Shown here: piece by piece, positions 50,574-58,885 of the stretch
Layout of the letters: each line of letters opens with the position of its first letter
How positions within the stretch are numbered: position 1 is the first letter of the stretch
NCBI RefSeq assembly: GCF_013364215.1
Contig: NZ_CP054923.1
Span: forward strand, 434,001-498,000
DNA length: 64,000 bases
Origin: Verrucosispora sp. NA02020
GTDB lineage: Bacteria > Actinomycetota > Actinomycetes > Mycobacteriales > Micromonosporaceae
Direction: 5' to 3'
Notes under the pieces: generated by a model
The model's database searches: none
Seen by the model: only the letters and a program-made list of their open reading frames with translations
What the model was told of the DNA's origin: nothing
Made by a program: the position numbers and the translations under genes

Positions 50574-50631
50574 GTGTTAGGAAGGGACCCTTCATCTACC
50601 GGAGGCGTTAGTAAGGGGCCCTTCCTTACCC
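50574..50631. repeat. 58-nt dispersed palindromic repeat, copy 3, at the terpene cyclase C-terminus
   Basis: Same orientation as copy 1 and identical at 48 of 58 positions without gaps (GAAGGGACCC, GAGGCGTTAG, CCCTTCCTTAC). It begins 7 nt after the UbiA-type stop and encodes the last 12 residues (GKEGPLTNASGR) and the stop of the convergent terpene cyclase. Confidence 0.85.
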
Positions 50632-51578
50632 GCGTAGCGGGTGCTCTCCAGCGTCCAGTCGATGGTGCCGCGCAGGGCCCGGGACACCCCGTCGAGATGG
50701 GTGGTGACGGCCTCGTCCAGCGCCGGGCCGAACGACGGCACCCGGGACCGCTGGTCGACGAACTCTCGCATCGTCTCGTGCCAGCGCCGGGTCACCGACT
50801 CGATCGCGGCCTCCCGGGACAGCCGGTGTTCGGCGGCAGTCGCCAGCACCAGGTTGTGCCCTCCGGCGGTGGCCTCGTCGCGCTCCAGCGAGGCGAGGTC
50901 GTTGTACCAGGAGAGCAGGTCGTTGCCGAGGTCCCGGAACCGGCTCAGCGTCGGATGGTGGTAGACCGCGTCGGGCAGGGGCCGACCCGTGACGAACTCG
51001 CCCAGCGGATACGACACGTACGCGGCCGAGGTGGCGCGGCGCAGTTCGACGTACTCGGTGACGCCGGGCCGGTGGCCGTCGGCCTTGTTGGCCGCCTCCT
51101 GCCAGGTCCCGTCGAGATGGTGGGCGACCGCGTCGGCGAATCGTGCCCGCCAGGGGGCCGGCATCCGGCGGCGCGGCTCCCGCCACGCGGTCACCAGCAG
51201 CCGCCGCAACGGCCCGACCAGCCCGGTCTGCGGTGACCGGGTCTGCCCGCCCAACAACGCCAGTACGCCGTCGCGCAGTCCACGGATCTCGGTGAGGGTG
51301 AACTGGCCGGGCTTGTCACAGGCGTCGTCGACCAGGAAGAACCAGGTGAACAGCGCGGTGAGCACCCGCAGGTCGGGCTCGTCGGCGTCCGGGTAGAGCC
51401 GGCCGGCGTAGCGGGCGAAGCGGGCCCCGGCCAGGAGCCTGGCGGTCGCCGGGTCCACGGTCAGCCCGGTCCGGGGCAGCCAGTGGATCAACCACTCCTG
51501 CACGTCGTCCGCGTACGGTGACAGGCTGGACGGGATCGGACACGCGTCCCGCAGCGAGGGCAGGACGTCCCGACTCAT
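50592..51578 (-). CDS. Class I terpene cyclase
   Basis: This 328-residue terpene synthase ionises a prenyl diphosphate and cyclises it. The Asp-rich motif is D84-D85-A-C-D88, the second metal triad is N219/S223/D227 in NDLLSWYND, and the Arg-Tyr pair near the end is R314-Y315. All residues needed for activity are present. Bacterial enzymes of this size usually make sesquiterpenes; the product cannot be predicted. ATG 51578 has GGGAGGG upstream. It sits on the opposite strand inside the menaquinone gene cluster and its C-terminal tail is read from a palindromic repeat. Confidence 0.85.
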   Translation of the reverse strand: MSRDVLPSLRDACPIPSSLSPYADDVQEWLIHWLPRTGLTVDPATARLLAGARFARYAGRLYPDADEPDLRVLTALFTWFFLVDDACDKPGQFTLTEIRGLRDGVLALLGGQTRSPQTGLVGPLRRLLVTAWREPRRRMPAPWRARFADAVAHHLDGTWQEAANKADGHRPGVTEYVELRRATSAAYVSYPLGEFVTGRPLPDAVYHHPTLSRFRDLGNDLLSWYNDLASLERDEATAGGHNLVLATAAEHRLSREAAIESVTRRWHETMREFVDQRSRVPSFGPALDEAVTTHLDGVSRALRGTIDWTLESTRYAGKEGPLTNASGR

Positions 51579-51751
51579 CCCGATCCCTCCCCTGAGGTGC
51601 CGTACCGCATGCGGCACCAGGAGCATGCCAGGTCGCGAAGGTCCCCGCACGCCGATCGGACATCGGTGTCGTAACGCCCGCAGACCGCCGGATCAGGGCA
51701 GGTCCCGGGGGTACTGCACCGGCGTCGACGGTGACCAGGCAGGCTTGGGGG

Positions 51752-52381
51752 ATGCGTGAACCATGGGTGGTCGGGGTCTCCGGGGCCTCCGGCACGCCGT
51801 ACGCGGCCGCAGTCGTCCGCGGGCTGCTCGACGCCGGGGAGTCGGTGGACCTGATCGTCTCCCGGGCCGCCCGGCTGACCGTGCTGGACGAGACCGGCAG
51901 ACCGTTCCGGGACGCCCACTGGGCCGACGACCTAAGTGCCTGGCTCGGTCGTGACCTGGACGGAGCGGACGTGCGGCACTGGCCCGCCGGTGACCTGGCG
52001 GCCGGGCCGAGCAGCGGCTCGTACCCGGTGCGTGGCATGGCGGTGGTGCCCGCGAGCACGGCCGCCTGCGCCGGCATCGCCATCGGCCTGTCCAAGGACC
52101 TGTTGCAGCGCGCCGCCGAGGTCAACCTCAAGGAGCGCCGACGGGTCGTGGTGGTGCCCCGGGAGACCCCGGTGACCCGTAGCCACCTGGAACACCTGAT
52201 CGCGTTGCACGACGCCGGTGCGGTGGTGCTGCCGGCCAGTCCCGGCTTCTACGGCGCGGGAGCCGCGGCCACGGCGGCCCAACTCGTGGACTTCGTGGCC
52301 GGCAAGGTGCTCGACGCTCTCGGCGTACCGCACACCCTGTTCCGCAGGTGGGCGGGGAAGTTGAACGCGGACCGGACCTGA
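51752..52381 (+). CDS. mqnM: UbiX-family flavin prenyltransferase
   Basis: UbiX prenylates FMN to give the cofactor of UbiD. The 209-residue flavoprotein has GVSGASGTPYAAAVV at the N-terminus, the phosphate-binding region VVPASTAACAGIAIGLSKDLLQRAAEV and VPRETPVTRSHLEHLI with PASPGFY. It serves the UbiD-type enzyme at 48193-49653. ATG 51752 is preferred to an in-frame start 7 codons upstream. A hairpin overlaps its stop codon. Confidence 0.92.
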   Translation: MREPWVVGVSGASGTPYAAAVVRGLLDAGESVDLIVSRAARLTVLDETGRPFRDAHWADDLSAWLGRDLDGADVRHWPAGDLAAGPSSGSYPVRGMAVVPASTAACAGIAIGLSKDLLQRAAEVNLKERRRVVVVPRETPVTRSHLEHLIALHDAGAVVLPASPGFYGAGAAATAAQLVDFVAGKVLDALGVPHTLFRRWAGKLNADRT

Positions 52382-52395
52382 CGACCGGTCCGCGT
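52365..52395 (+). terminator. Hairpin overlapping the ubiX stop codon
   Basis: ACGCGGACCGG, 9-nt loop with the TGA stop, CCGGTCCGCGT is a perfect 11-bp stem. It also lies 16 nt from the stop of convergent bldC and may serve both. Confidence 0.65.
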
Positions 52396-52410
52396 CCTGA
52401 CCCGCACCAC

Positions 52411-52677
52411 TCAGTACATGCCGGCGTTGGCCGGACCTGGGCCGGTCGAGGCGGCTGGGCCGTTGTTGCGTGGTCTGCCCATCTCGTCCGCCTCGTCCAG
52501 CATGCCCTCCCCTTCAAGCAGGGCCCGCACCTCGGATTCCCGAAACCGGCGGTGCCCTCCTGGAGTCCGGATACTGCCGATCCGGCCCGCTGCCGCCCAT
52601 CGCGTGACAGTCTTCGGGTCAACCCGAAACAGCGCGGCGACCTCACCCGGTGTCAGCAGGCGATCTCCAGTGTCCAC
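52411..52677 (-). CDS. bldC: BldC-type developmental regulator
   Basis: BldC is a small MerR-like DNA-binding protein that delays and organises sporulation in Streptomyces by binding cooperatively along promoters. The 88-residue product has LLTPGEVAALFRVDPKTVTRW, AGRIGSIRTPGGHRRFRESEV and a helix ending ALLEGEG, almost the whole BldC fold. GTG 52677 follows a strong GAGGAGGGGG ribosome site; the longer frame upstream is not conserved in type. The C-terminal 25 residues are a Gly/Pro tail. Confidence 0.88.
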   Translation of the reverse strand: MDTGDRLLTPGEVAALFRVDPKTVTRWAAAGRIGSIRTPGGHRRFRESEVRALLEGEGMLDEADEMGRPRNNGPAASTGPGPANAGMY

Positions 52678-52945
52678 AGCCCCCTCCTCGCGTCGACGAA
52701 GCCCCCGGCTGAACACACTGCCCCCGGCCGGTGCGAGCCCAGAGCCGTCATGAGGGACGTATGGCAATTACAGCACCAGCGAACTGGCCTGTCCGCCAAA
52801 CGCGAAAAACGCACTGAGTGAGAAGTTAGTAAATGGTAGCGGCGGCACGCCCTTCCGACCCTGGGTATGCGAACTGTCACCCACTGCCATGCCCAACCGA
52901 CACCGGAGTCCCGGTGTCACACGCCGCCGACTAGGGTCACAGTCC

Positions 52946-53404
52946 GTGGACGCCATCGACCGCAGCCTCGTGGACCTGCTCCGGGGCAACGCCCGCCTGT
53001 CGTACGCCGAACTGGCCCGCCAGGTCGGCCTATCCGCGCCGGCAGTGCACGAACGGGTCGGCAAGTTGGAGTCCGGCGGGGTCATCCGGGCCTACCGGGC
53101 CGACGTCGAGCCGGAGGCCGTGGGGCTGGGCGTCACCGCCCTGATCGGCATCGTCGAGGACTCCGGCGCGGACACCGACGACGTGCTGGAGGCGTTCCGG
53201 GCGATACCGGAGATCGAGTCCTGCTACTTCATGGCCGGAGTCGAGTCCTTCCTGCTCAAGGCGCGGGTGAGCACCATCGTCGAGCTGGAGCGCCTGATCG
53301 TACGGCTGAACCGGACACCCGGGGTGGCCTCCACCCGGACCGGCATCGCCCTGTCGACCAAGTGGGAGAACCGGCCCCAGCCGGTGGCGCAGACCACGTC
53401 CTGA
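52946..53404 (+). CDS. Lrp/AsnC-family regulator
   Basis: This is a 152-residue regulator. The N-terminal helix-turn-helix ([43 protein letters not shown] in outline) and C-terminal RAM domain ([32 protein letters not shown]) are complete. GTG 52946 is used. It lies 22 nt upstream of the cysteine desulfhydrase-like gene on the same strand. Lrp-type CyuR/DecR regulators control cysteine desulfhydrases, so control of the next gene by cysteine is likely. Confidence 0.9.
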   Translation: MDAIDRSLVDLLRGNARLSYAELARQVGLSAPAVHERVGKLESGGVIRAYRADVEPEAVGLGVTALIGIVEDSGADTDDVLEAFRAIPEIESCYFMAGVESFLLKARVSTIVELERLIVRLNRTPGVASTRTGIALSTKWENRPQPVAQTTS

Positions 53405-53413
53405 GCGGCTTGC

Positions 53414-53419
53414 TACCTT
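53414..53419 (+). promoter_or_regulatory. Putative -10 box of the Cds1-like gene
   Basis: TACCTT stands 7 nt before GTG 53427. With the upstream Lrp gene only 22 nt away, it may be a secondary promoter inside an operon. Confidence 0.35.
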
Positions 53420-53426
53420 TCCGAGC

Positions 53427-54518
53427 GTGACTCATCTCGACCGGTGCGACGAAGCCTGCCGGCAGTGGGTGACCGAGGCGATCGCCGCCGTCGAGGCGGA
53501 CGCCAACCGGTCCGCCGACACCCACCTGCTGCCCTTCCCGCTGCCCCGGTCGTGGGGGATCGACCTCTATCTCAAGGACGAGTCGGTGCACCCGACCGGC
53601 TCGCTCAAGCACCGGCTGGCCCGCTCGCTCTTCCTGTACGGGCTCTGCAACGGCCGGATCGGGCCGGAGACCACGATCGTCGAGGCGTCGTCGGGCTCCA
53701 CGGCGGTCTCCGAGGCGTACTTCGCGCGGATGCTGGGGTTGCCGTTCATCGCGGTGATGCCCGCCTCGACGTCGCCGGAGAAGATCGCCCAGATCGAGTT
53801 CCAGGGCGGCCGGTGCCACCTGGTGCAGGACCCGGCCAAGGTGGTCATCGAGGCACGCTGGCTCGCCGAGGACTCCGGTGGGCATTACATGGACCAGTTC
53901 ACCTACGCCGAACGGGCCACCGACTGGCGGGGCAACAACAACATCGCCGAGTCGATCTACGCGCAGCTCGCGCTGGAACGCCATCCCGTACCCGCCTGGG
54001 TGGTGGTCGGCGCCGGCACCGGCGGCACCAGCGCCACCATCGGCCGGTACGCCCGCTACCGGCGACTGCCCACCAAGCTCTGCGTCGTGGACCCGGAGAA
54101 CTCCGCGTTCTATCCGGCCTGGCAGGCGGCCGACTGGTCGGTCCGCACCGGCCGGGGCTCGCGCATCGAGGGGATCGGTCGGCCGACCGTGGAGGCGTCG
54201 TTCCTGCCCGCCGTGGTGGACCGGATGGTGCAGGTGCCGGACGCCGCCTCCCTGGCCGCCATGCGGGCCGGGTCGGCCGTCCTCGGCCGACGGGTGGGCG
54301 GGTCGACCGGCACCAACCTGTGGGGCGCCTTCGGGCTGATCGCGGAGATGCGCGCCGCCGGGCAGACCGGCTCGGTGGTCACGCTGATCTGCGACGCCGG
54401 CGACCGGTACGCCGACACGTACTACGCCGACGAGTGGGTGGCCGCACAGGGCCTCGACCTGGCCCCGCACCTGGCGACCGTGCAACGCTTCCTGGCCGAC
54501 GCTTCCTGGCCGGGCTGA
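53427..54518 (+). CDS. PLP-dependent cysteine desulfhydrase-like protein (Cds1 type)
   Basis: This is a 363-residue PLP enzyme of the cysteine synthase fold. The PLP-lysine is K61 in [10 protein letters not shown], the substrate loop is [14 protein letters not shown] and the phosphate-binding loop is [12 protein letters not shown]. Sequence outline ([31 protein letters not shown]) matches mycobacterial Cds1 (Rv3684), which releases sulfide, pyruvate and ammonia from cysteine. The preceding Lrp-type gene supports a role in cysteine breakdown. Cysteine synthase activity is the alternative. Confidence 0.85.
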   Translation: MTHLDRCDEACRQWVTEAIAAVEADANRSADTHLLPFPLPRSWGIDLYLKDESVHPTGSLKHRLARSLFLYGLCNGRIGPETTIVEASSGSTAVSEAYFARMLGLPFIAVMPASTSPEKIAQIEFQGGRCHLVQDPAKVVIEARWLAEDSGGHYMDQFTYAERATDWRGNNNIAESIYAQLALERHPVPAWVVVGAGTGGTSATIGRYARYRRLPTKLCVVDPENSAFYPAWQAADWSVRTGRGSRIEGIGRPTVEASFLPAVVDRMVQVPDAASLAAMRAGSAVLGRRVGGSTGTNLWGAFGLIAEMRAAGQTGSVVTLICDAGDRYADTYYADEWVAAQGLDLAPHLATVQRFLADASWPG

Positions 54519-54525
54519 ACCGGCC
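54508..54525. terminator. Small hairpin between convergent genes
   Basis: GGCCGG, loop GCTGAA with the TGA stop, CCGGCC lies at the end of the Cds1-like gene and just before the convergent DUF1089-like stop. It is only 6 bp, so confidence is low. Confidence 0.35.
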
Positions 54526-54531
54526 GACGCG

Positions 54532-55161
54532 TCAGCGGGGCGTCGCGCGCTCCGCCAGTCCGGGGTAGTGCCGCACGTAGCCGTCGGGGTCCACGTCGAC
54601 GTCGGCGCTGAAACCGTCGCTGGCGTACCGGAACCGGTGTGGGCCCAGCCCGGTGTAGACCTGCTCGGTGGGAAGCACCGTCAGGCTCGGCAGCAGCACC
54701 CAGGCCACGTCGATCCGGTGGGTGGTGTCGGCCGGCGCGGTGGTCAGGCCGAGCCGCCGCAACGGCAGCGTGTTGAACAGCGGCGAGCCGCCCAGGTCGA
54801 CGTCGAGGGCGTCGGCCAGGCGGTCGGGATCCTCCAGGCCGGGCAGCCCGGCCGGAGCCCGCCCGGCGGCGGAGAGGACCGCGTCCAGGTCACCCTGCTC
54901 GGCGGCGGTCACCCGCCACCGTTCGGTCGCCCGTTCCAGGCGTACGCTCCGCCGCCACCCGGCGCCCTCAACCTCGACCTCCAGGCGGACACTGACCCAC
55001 TCGGAGTCGGTGGCCACCTGGTAGCGGCAGGTGTAGGGCACCGGGTCGACGGCGATCTGGGTGCCGTACGCGGTCAGTCCGGATCCGTCGTCGACCACGG
55101 CGTGTTCGGCACCGGCCGTGTCGGACCGGGTCCACAGCAACGACTTCCGCATGGTCGACAT
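54532..55161 (-). CDS. Putative glycolipid-binding (DUF1089-like) protein
   Basis: This is a 209-residue soluble beta-rich protein. The pattern SLLWTRSDTAGAEHAVV, YRVQVDTDW-like CRYQVATDSEWVSVRLEVEV, WRVTAAEQGDLDAVLS, VDLGGSPLFNTLPLRRL and YTGLGPHRFRYASDGFSADVDVDPDGYVRHYPGL (in outline) fits the putative glycolipid-binding family. ATG 55161 is used; ATG 55152 is three codons inside. Biological role is unknown. It stands alone between convergent and divergent neighbours. Confidence 0.7.
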   Translation of the reverse strand: MSTMRKSLLWTRSDTAGAEHAVVDDGSGLTAYGTQIAVDPVPYTCRYQVATDSEWVSVRLEVEVEGAGWRRSVRLERATERWRVTAAEQGDLDAVLSAAGRAPAGLPGLEDPDRLADALDVDLGGSPLFNTLPLRRLGLTTAPADTTHRIDVAWVLLPSLTVLPTEQVYTGLGPHRFRYASDGFSADVDVDPDGYVRHYPGLAERATPR

Positions 55162-55216
55162 GTTTCGGACGTTACGCCACCGCGCCCGGCCCGGCAGGCC
55201 ATGCGCCGAACGACGA

Positions 55217-56800
55217 TCAGTAGGTGTGTGCCCGGGGACGACCGGCCGACCCGCGCCGGTCCTCGCCCCGCACCTCCGAGCGCCCGCCCCGGTCGGCGCC
55301 GAACCGGCGCTCCCCGCGTGGCTGGTCGCCGTAGGATCGGTCACCGAAGCGACGCTCCCCGCGTGGCTGGTCGCTGTAGCTGCGGTCGCCGAAGCGGCGC
55401 TCGCCACGCGGCTGGTCGCCGAAGCGACGGTCCCCGCCCGGACGGTCGCCGAAGCGACGGTCGCCGCCGGGACGGTCACCGAAGCGACGCGGGCCTCCGG
55501 TCGGCCGACCGGGCCGACGCGGCTCCTCCCGCTCCTCGCGTACCGGCACCCCGCTCGGCTCGCGGGCTCCGGTCAGCTCGGCCAGGGCGGCGTCACCGAC
55601 GCGTACCCGGGTCTGCTCCGGCTCCACACCGGCCTTCTCCATCATCGCCAGGGTGGTGCGGCGCTGCTTCGGCAGCACCAGGGTCGCCACCGCGCCCGCC
55701 TCGCCGGCCCGCGCGGTGCGCCCGGCCCGGTGCAGGTAGTCCTTCGGGTCCTTCGGCGGGTCGACGTGCAACACCAGCGAGACACCGTCAACGTGGATGC
55801 CCCGGGCCGCCACGTCGGTCGCCACCAACACGTTGGTCCGGCCCTCGCGGAACTCGGCCAGGGTGCGGGTACGCATCCGCTGGGTCTTGCCGCCGTGCAG
55901 CCCACCCGCGCGCACGCCGACCGCCGCGAGCTGCGTGACCAACCGGTCCACGCCGAGCTGCGTACGGGCGAAGACGATGGTCCGGCCGGACCGTGCCGCG
56001 ATCGACGCGGTCACCGGGAACTTCTCCTGCGGCGGGATCAGCAGCATGTGATGGTCCATGGTGGAGACCGCAGCGGTCGCGGGCGCGGTGGAGTGGGTCA
56101 CCGGGTCGGTCATGAACCGCTTGACCAACGCGTCCACGTCGGTGTCCAGGGTGGCCGAGAAGAGCAGACGCTGGGCGTTCGCAGGCGTCTTCGCCAGCAG
56201 CTCGGTGACCTCGGGCAGGAAGCCCATGTCGGCCATCTGGTCCGCTTCGTCGAGCACGGTGACCTGGACGTCGTCCAGGCGGCAGACGCCACGGTCGATC
56301 AGGTCGGCGAGCCGGCCCGGGGTGGCCACCACCACCTCGACACCCCGGCGCAGGGCGTCGATCTGACGGTCGTAGGGCACTCCGCCGACGGCGGTCTTCA
56401 GGAAGACGCCGACGGCCTTGCCCAGCGGCAGCAGCGCGTCGTTGACCTGCATGGCGAGTTCCCGGGTGGGCACCAGGACGAGGGCACGCGGCCGCATCGG
56501 GCGGGCCTGGCCACTCTCGGCGACCCGGGCCAGCAGCGGCAGCCCGAAGGCGAGCGTCTTGCCCGAGCCGGTCTGTCCCCGGCCGAGCACGTCGCGTCCG
56601 GCGAGGGCGTCCGGCACGGTCGCGCGCTGGATCTCGAAGGGTGTGGTGATGCCCTGCCGGGCGAGGGCGCGCACGAGCGGCTGGGGCAGCCCGAGTGCGC
56701 CGAAGTCGATCGACTGGTCGGGGCCGGCGGCGTCGGCCGGCAGATCGGTGGGAACGTCAGAGGCGGACAGGGGCATGCCAGAGGCAGCGGAGGTGGTCAA
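55217..56800 (-). CDS. DEAD-box RNA helicase with RGG-like tail
   Basis: This is a 527-residue ATP-dependent RNA helicase. Motifs in order are Q-motif (PFEIQRATVPDAL), I (GQTGSGKT), Ia (PTRELAMQV), II (DEAD in VLDEADQMADMGF), III (SAT), IV (IVFARTQ), V (VATDVAARGIHV) and VI (HRAGRTARAG). The last 100 residues are repeats of RRFGDRPGGDR and RGERRFGDRSYSDQP type that bind RNA non-specifically. TTG 56800 has AAAGG 6 nt upstream; ATG 56776 is the alternative without a ribosome site. Such helicases aid ribosome assembly and cold adaptation. Confidence 0.93.
   Translation of the reverse strand: MTTSAASGMPLSASDVPTDLPADAAGPDQSIDFGALGLPQPLVRALARQGITTPFEIQRATVPDALAGRDVLGRGQTGSGKTLAFGLPLLARVAESGQARPMRPRALVLVPTRELAMQVNDALLPLGKAVGVFLKTAVGGVPYDRQIDALRRGVEVVVATPGRLADLIDRGVCRLDDVQVTVLDEADQMADMGFLPEVTELLAKTPANAQRLLFSATLDTDVDALVKRFMTDPVTHSTAPATAAVSTMDHHMLLIPPQEKFPVTASIAARSGRTIVFARTQLGVDRLVTQLAAVGVRAGGLHGGKTQRMRTRTLAEFREGRTNVLVATDVAARGIHVDGVSLVLHVDPPKDPKDYLHRAGRTARAGEAGAVATLVLPKQRRTTLAMMEKAGVEPEQTRVRVGDAALAELTGAREPSGVPVREEREEPRRPGRPTGGPRRFGDRPGGDRRFGDRPGGDRRFGDQPRGERRFGDRSYSDQPRGERRFGDRSYGDQPRGERRFGADRGGRSEVRGEDRRGSAGRPRAHTY
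55300..55496 (-). repeat. Tandem RFGDR-type repeats in the helicase tail
   Basis: Six or more units of RRFGDRPGGD, RRFGDQPRGE and RRFGDRSYSDQPRGE type follow one another. DNA units of 30 and 45 nt (CGAAGCGACGGTC... on the plus strand) alternate, which shows recent expansion. Confidence 0.8.
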
Positions 56801-56986
56801 GAAATGCCTTTCGAGCGGGGCGCACCTTCGCGATGTCCCGCCACGGCACTGCGCCGCCGGATCCGTCCGCAAGAACGCCCATGGGCGCGCAGGAGCGCGC
56901 CAGGTCAGTGATCACCCACCAGTGTACGGCGAGTGTCGACCCCGCGCGGGGACCGGATGGGGGTAGTGGGCGGACTCACCCGCCGT

Positions 56987-58720
56987 TCACCCCGGCAGAG
57001 CGCCGGTCAGACCGCTCAGGGCGTCGTTCGTCAGCAGCACGATCAGCACGCTGAACGCCACCAGCAGGCCCAGCGCGACCGCCAGCACGATCGCCACCCG
57101 CAGGGTGTTCCCGGAACGCTCGGCCGGAGTGTCCGTCCAACCCTGCGCCAGAATGTGACCGGTGAGTGACCCGGAGTTCTCCTCGCCGACCGGGAAGGCC
57201 ACGGTGTTGGCTCCCGACCCGCCCGCGTAGTAGGCGCTGAGATCGGACCCGCCGGGATGGTGCGTCGCCGATCCGGCCGTGCGGGAGCCGTCCGACCGGG
57301 GACCGGGACCCGCCGTTGCCCGTGGGTCGGCCGCCGCCGCTGTCTTTGGAACCGCCGCCGACGGCGGGCCCGGTCGGACCACCGGCCTGGTGGCGTCGGG
57401 GTCGTCCAGTGGCACTGGCCGGGTCCGGTCCTGGTCGGTGCCGGTAGGAGCCGTCGGCGGCTCGGCCGGAAGCAGCCCTGGCCGTACCGAGGGTCGGGGC
57501 GCGCCTGCCGGAGAGCCGGCGCTCGGCTCGTCCCGGCGCCCGCCCGGGTTGGTGGGTGGCGGCCAGACCGGCAGCGCCGGAGCGGGCACCACCGGTGGCG
57601 CCGACACCGGCGCGGCCGGTGCGGCGCTGGTGGGCGCTGCCGTGGTCGAGGCTGCCGTGGTCGGCGCGGCGGTGGGTGCGGTGGTGGTCGAGGCTGCCGT
57701 GACCGAGGCGAAGGTGGCCGGTGGCGGCGGGAACGGCGGCGCGGGCATCGGGCCGGGCGGCGGCGGTGGCGGCGGCACCGGCGGGCCGGGCGGCGGGGAC
57801 GGCGGACCCGGCACCGGCGGTGCCGGCCGGGGCGCAGGCGGTGGCGCGGGCACCGGCCCCGGCGGGTACGGCCCGGGCGTCGGCGGTGCCGGCACCGGGA
57901 CGGGTGGCGTCGGTGACGGCGGATTGGGTCCCGGCACCGGTGCGGGTGGCGTCGGTGCAGGCTCCGCCGGGGCCGGATCCGGCACCGGGTGGGGCTCCGG
58001 CGTCGTCGGCTGCGGTGGCTCGGCCGGTCGGTCGGGCTGGGTCGGTCGGCCGGGCTCGGACGACTCCGGGGTGACCGGCGCGGACCGGTAGACCCCGGCG
58101 GCCCGACCGCCACCACCGGCGGCTGCGGCCTCGTCCGCGCTCACCTGGCCCATGCCGGCGATCCGCACGCTGGCCCGTGCCGACGTGGGCGGCACCGGCT
58201 CCCGCTGCCCCGGCACACTGGTCATCCCGGCCCCGCTCACACCCGCGCTGCCGACGGCCCTGTTCATGCCCGTGCCGGCCGACGGCCGGTCAGCCTCGGG
58301 TGTCACCGGGGACCCGGCACGGTACGTGGTCCCGCCGCTCGTGGTGGCAGCGCCGGAGCCGGGTCCGCCGGTGGCCGGTGCGGCTGCTCCGGTGCCGACC
58401 GCCGCTGGACCTCCGGGGCCGGGTACGCGGGCCACTCCCGCCCTTCCGCGCGCCGGTGGCCGATCAGTGCCGCCCGGTGCCGCCGCTGACGGAGCGGGGA
58501 CGTGGCCGGCCGTGCCGACCGGGTCCGGGGCGGCGACGGCCGCCGAACCGGAGGGGGACGACGTCGGCTCCGGAGCGGAAGACGTCGGCTCGGGTGTGGC
58601 CGGTGCGGGTCGCGGCGGGGAAGGCGTCGGCTCGGCGGCGGCCGGAGCAGGTTCGGCGGTCGCGGTCGGCGCGGCGGACGCAGGGTCGGCCGGCGTCGCC
58701 GGAACCTCGTGCTCGGTCAT
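56987..58720 (-). CDS. Proline-rich membrane-anchored protein
   Basis: I do not recognise a family for this 577-residue protein. Residues 1-480 are low-complexity Pro/Ala/Thr/Gly sequence with PxPP and PTPEPT runs. A more ordered stretch (SDLSAYYAGGSGANTVAF) leads to one helix near the end (LRVAIVLAVALGLLVAFSVLIVLL). With no signal peptide and a C-terminal helix it is probably tail-anchored with the Pro-rich part in the cytoplasm. ATG 58720 has a GGAGGACGAGG site. It lies beside the NlpC/P60 gene on the same strand, which suggests an envelope role. Confidence 0.65.
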   Translation of the reverse strand: MTEHEVPATPADPASAAPTATAEPAPAAAEPTPSPPRPAPATPEPTSSAPEPTSSPSGSAAVAAPDPVGTAGHVPAPSAAAPGGTDRPPARGRAGVARVPGPGGPAAVGTGAAAPATGGPGSGAATTSGGTTYRAGSPVTPEADRPSAGTGMNRAVGSAGVSGAGMTSVPGQREPVPPTSARASVRIAGMGQVSADEAAAAGGGGRAAGVYRSAPVTPESSEPGRPTQPDRPAEPPQPTTPEPHPVPDPAPAEPAPTPPAPVPGPNPPSPTPPVPVPAPPTPGPYPPGPVPAPPPAPRPAPPVPGPPSPPPGPPVPPPPPPPGPMPAPPFPPPPATFASVTAASTTTAPTAAPTTAASTTAAPTSAAPAAPVSAPPVVPAPALPVWPPPTNPGGRRDEPSAGSPAGAPRPSVRPGLLPAEPPTAPTGTDQDRTRPVPLDDPDATRPVVRPGPPSAAVPKTAAAADPRATAGPGPRSDGSRTAGSATHHPGGSDLSAYYAGGSGANTVAFPVGEENSGSLTGHILAQGWTDTPAERSGNTLRVAIVLAVALGLLVAFSVLIVLLTNDALSGLTGALPG

Positions 58721-58885
58721 CCTCGTCCTCCGTGCCACGCTCGCACCCGGATCCGTCCCACCGGACCGGCAGTGCCTGTGTGACACCGTGCCACATCCCG
58801 ACCGGAAGGCACACCCGTAGCCCACACAGTGTCCCGCGTGTACGCGTGGGACGGGTCGGAGATCGCCTCGGTGGGCCCCGTCCGG

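Noticed and set aside
50592..51578. Terpene cyclase as the core of a biosynthetic gene cluster
   Set aside because: No P450, methyltransferase or dedicated prenyl synthase gene is adjacent; neighbours are menaquinone genes.
56987..58825. Long plus-strand frames opposite the proline-rich gene
   Set aside because: They are Gly/Arg-rich mirror translations of the Pro/Ala-rich coding strand and have no start signals.
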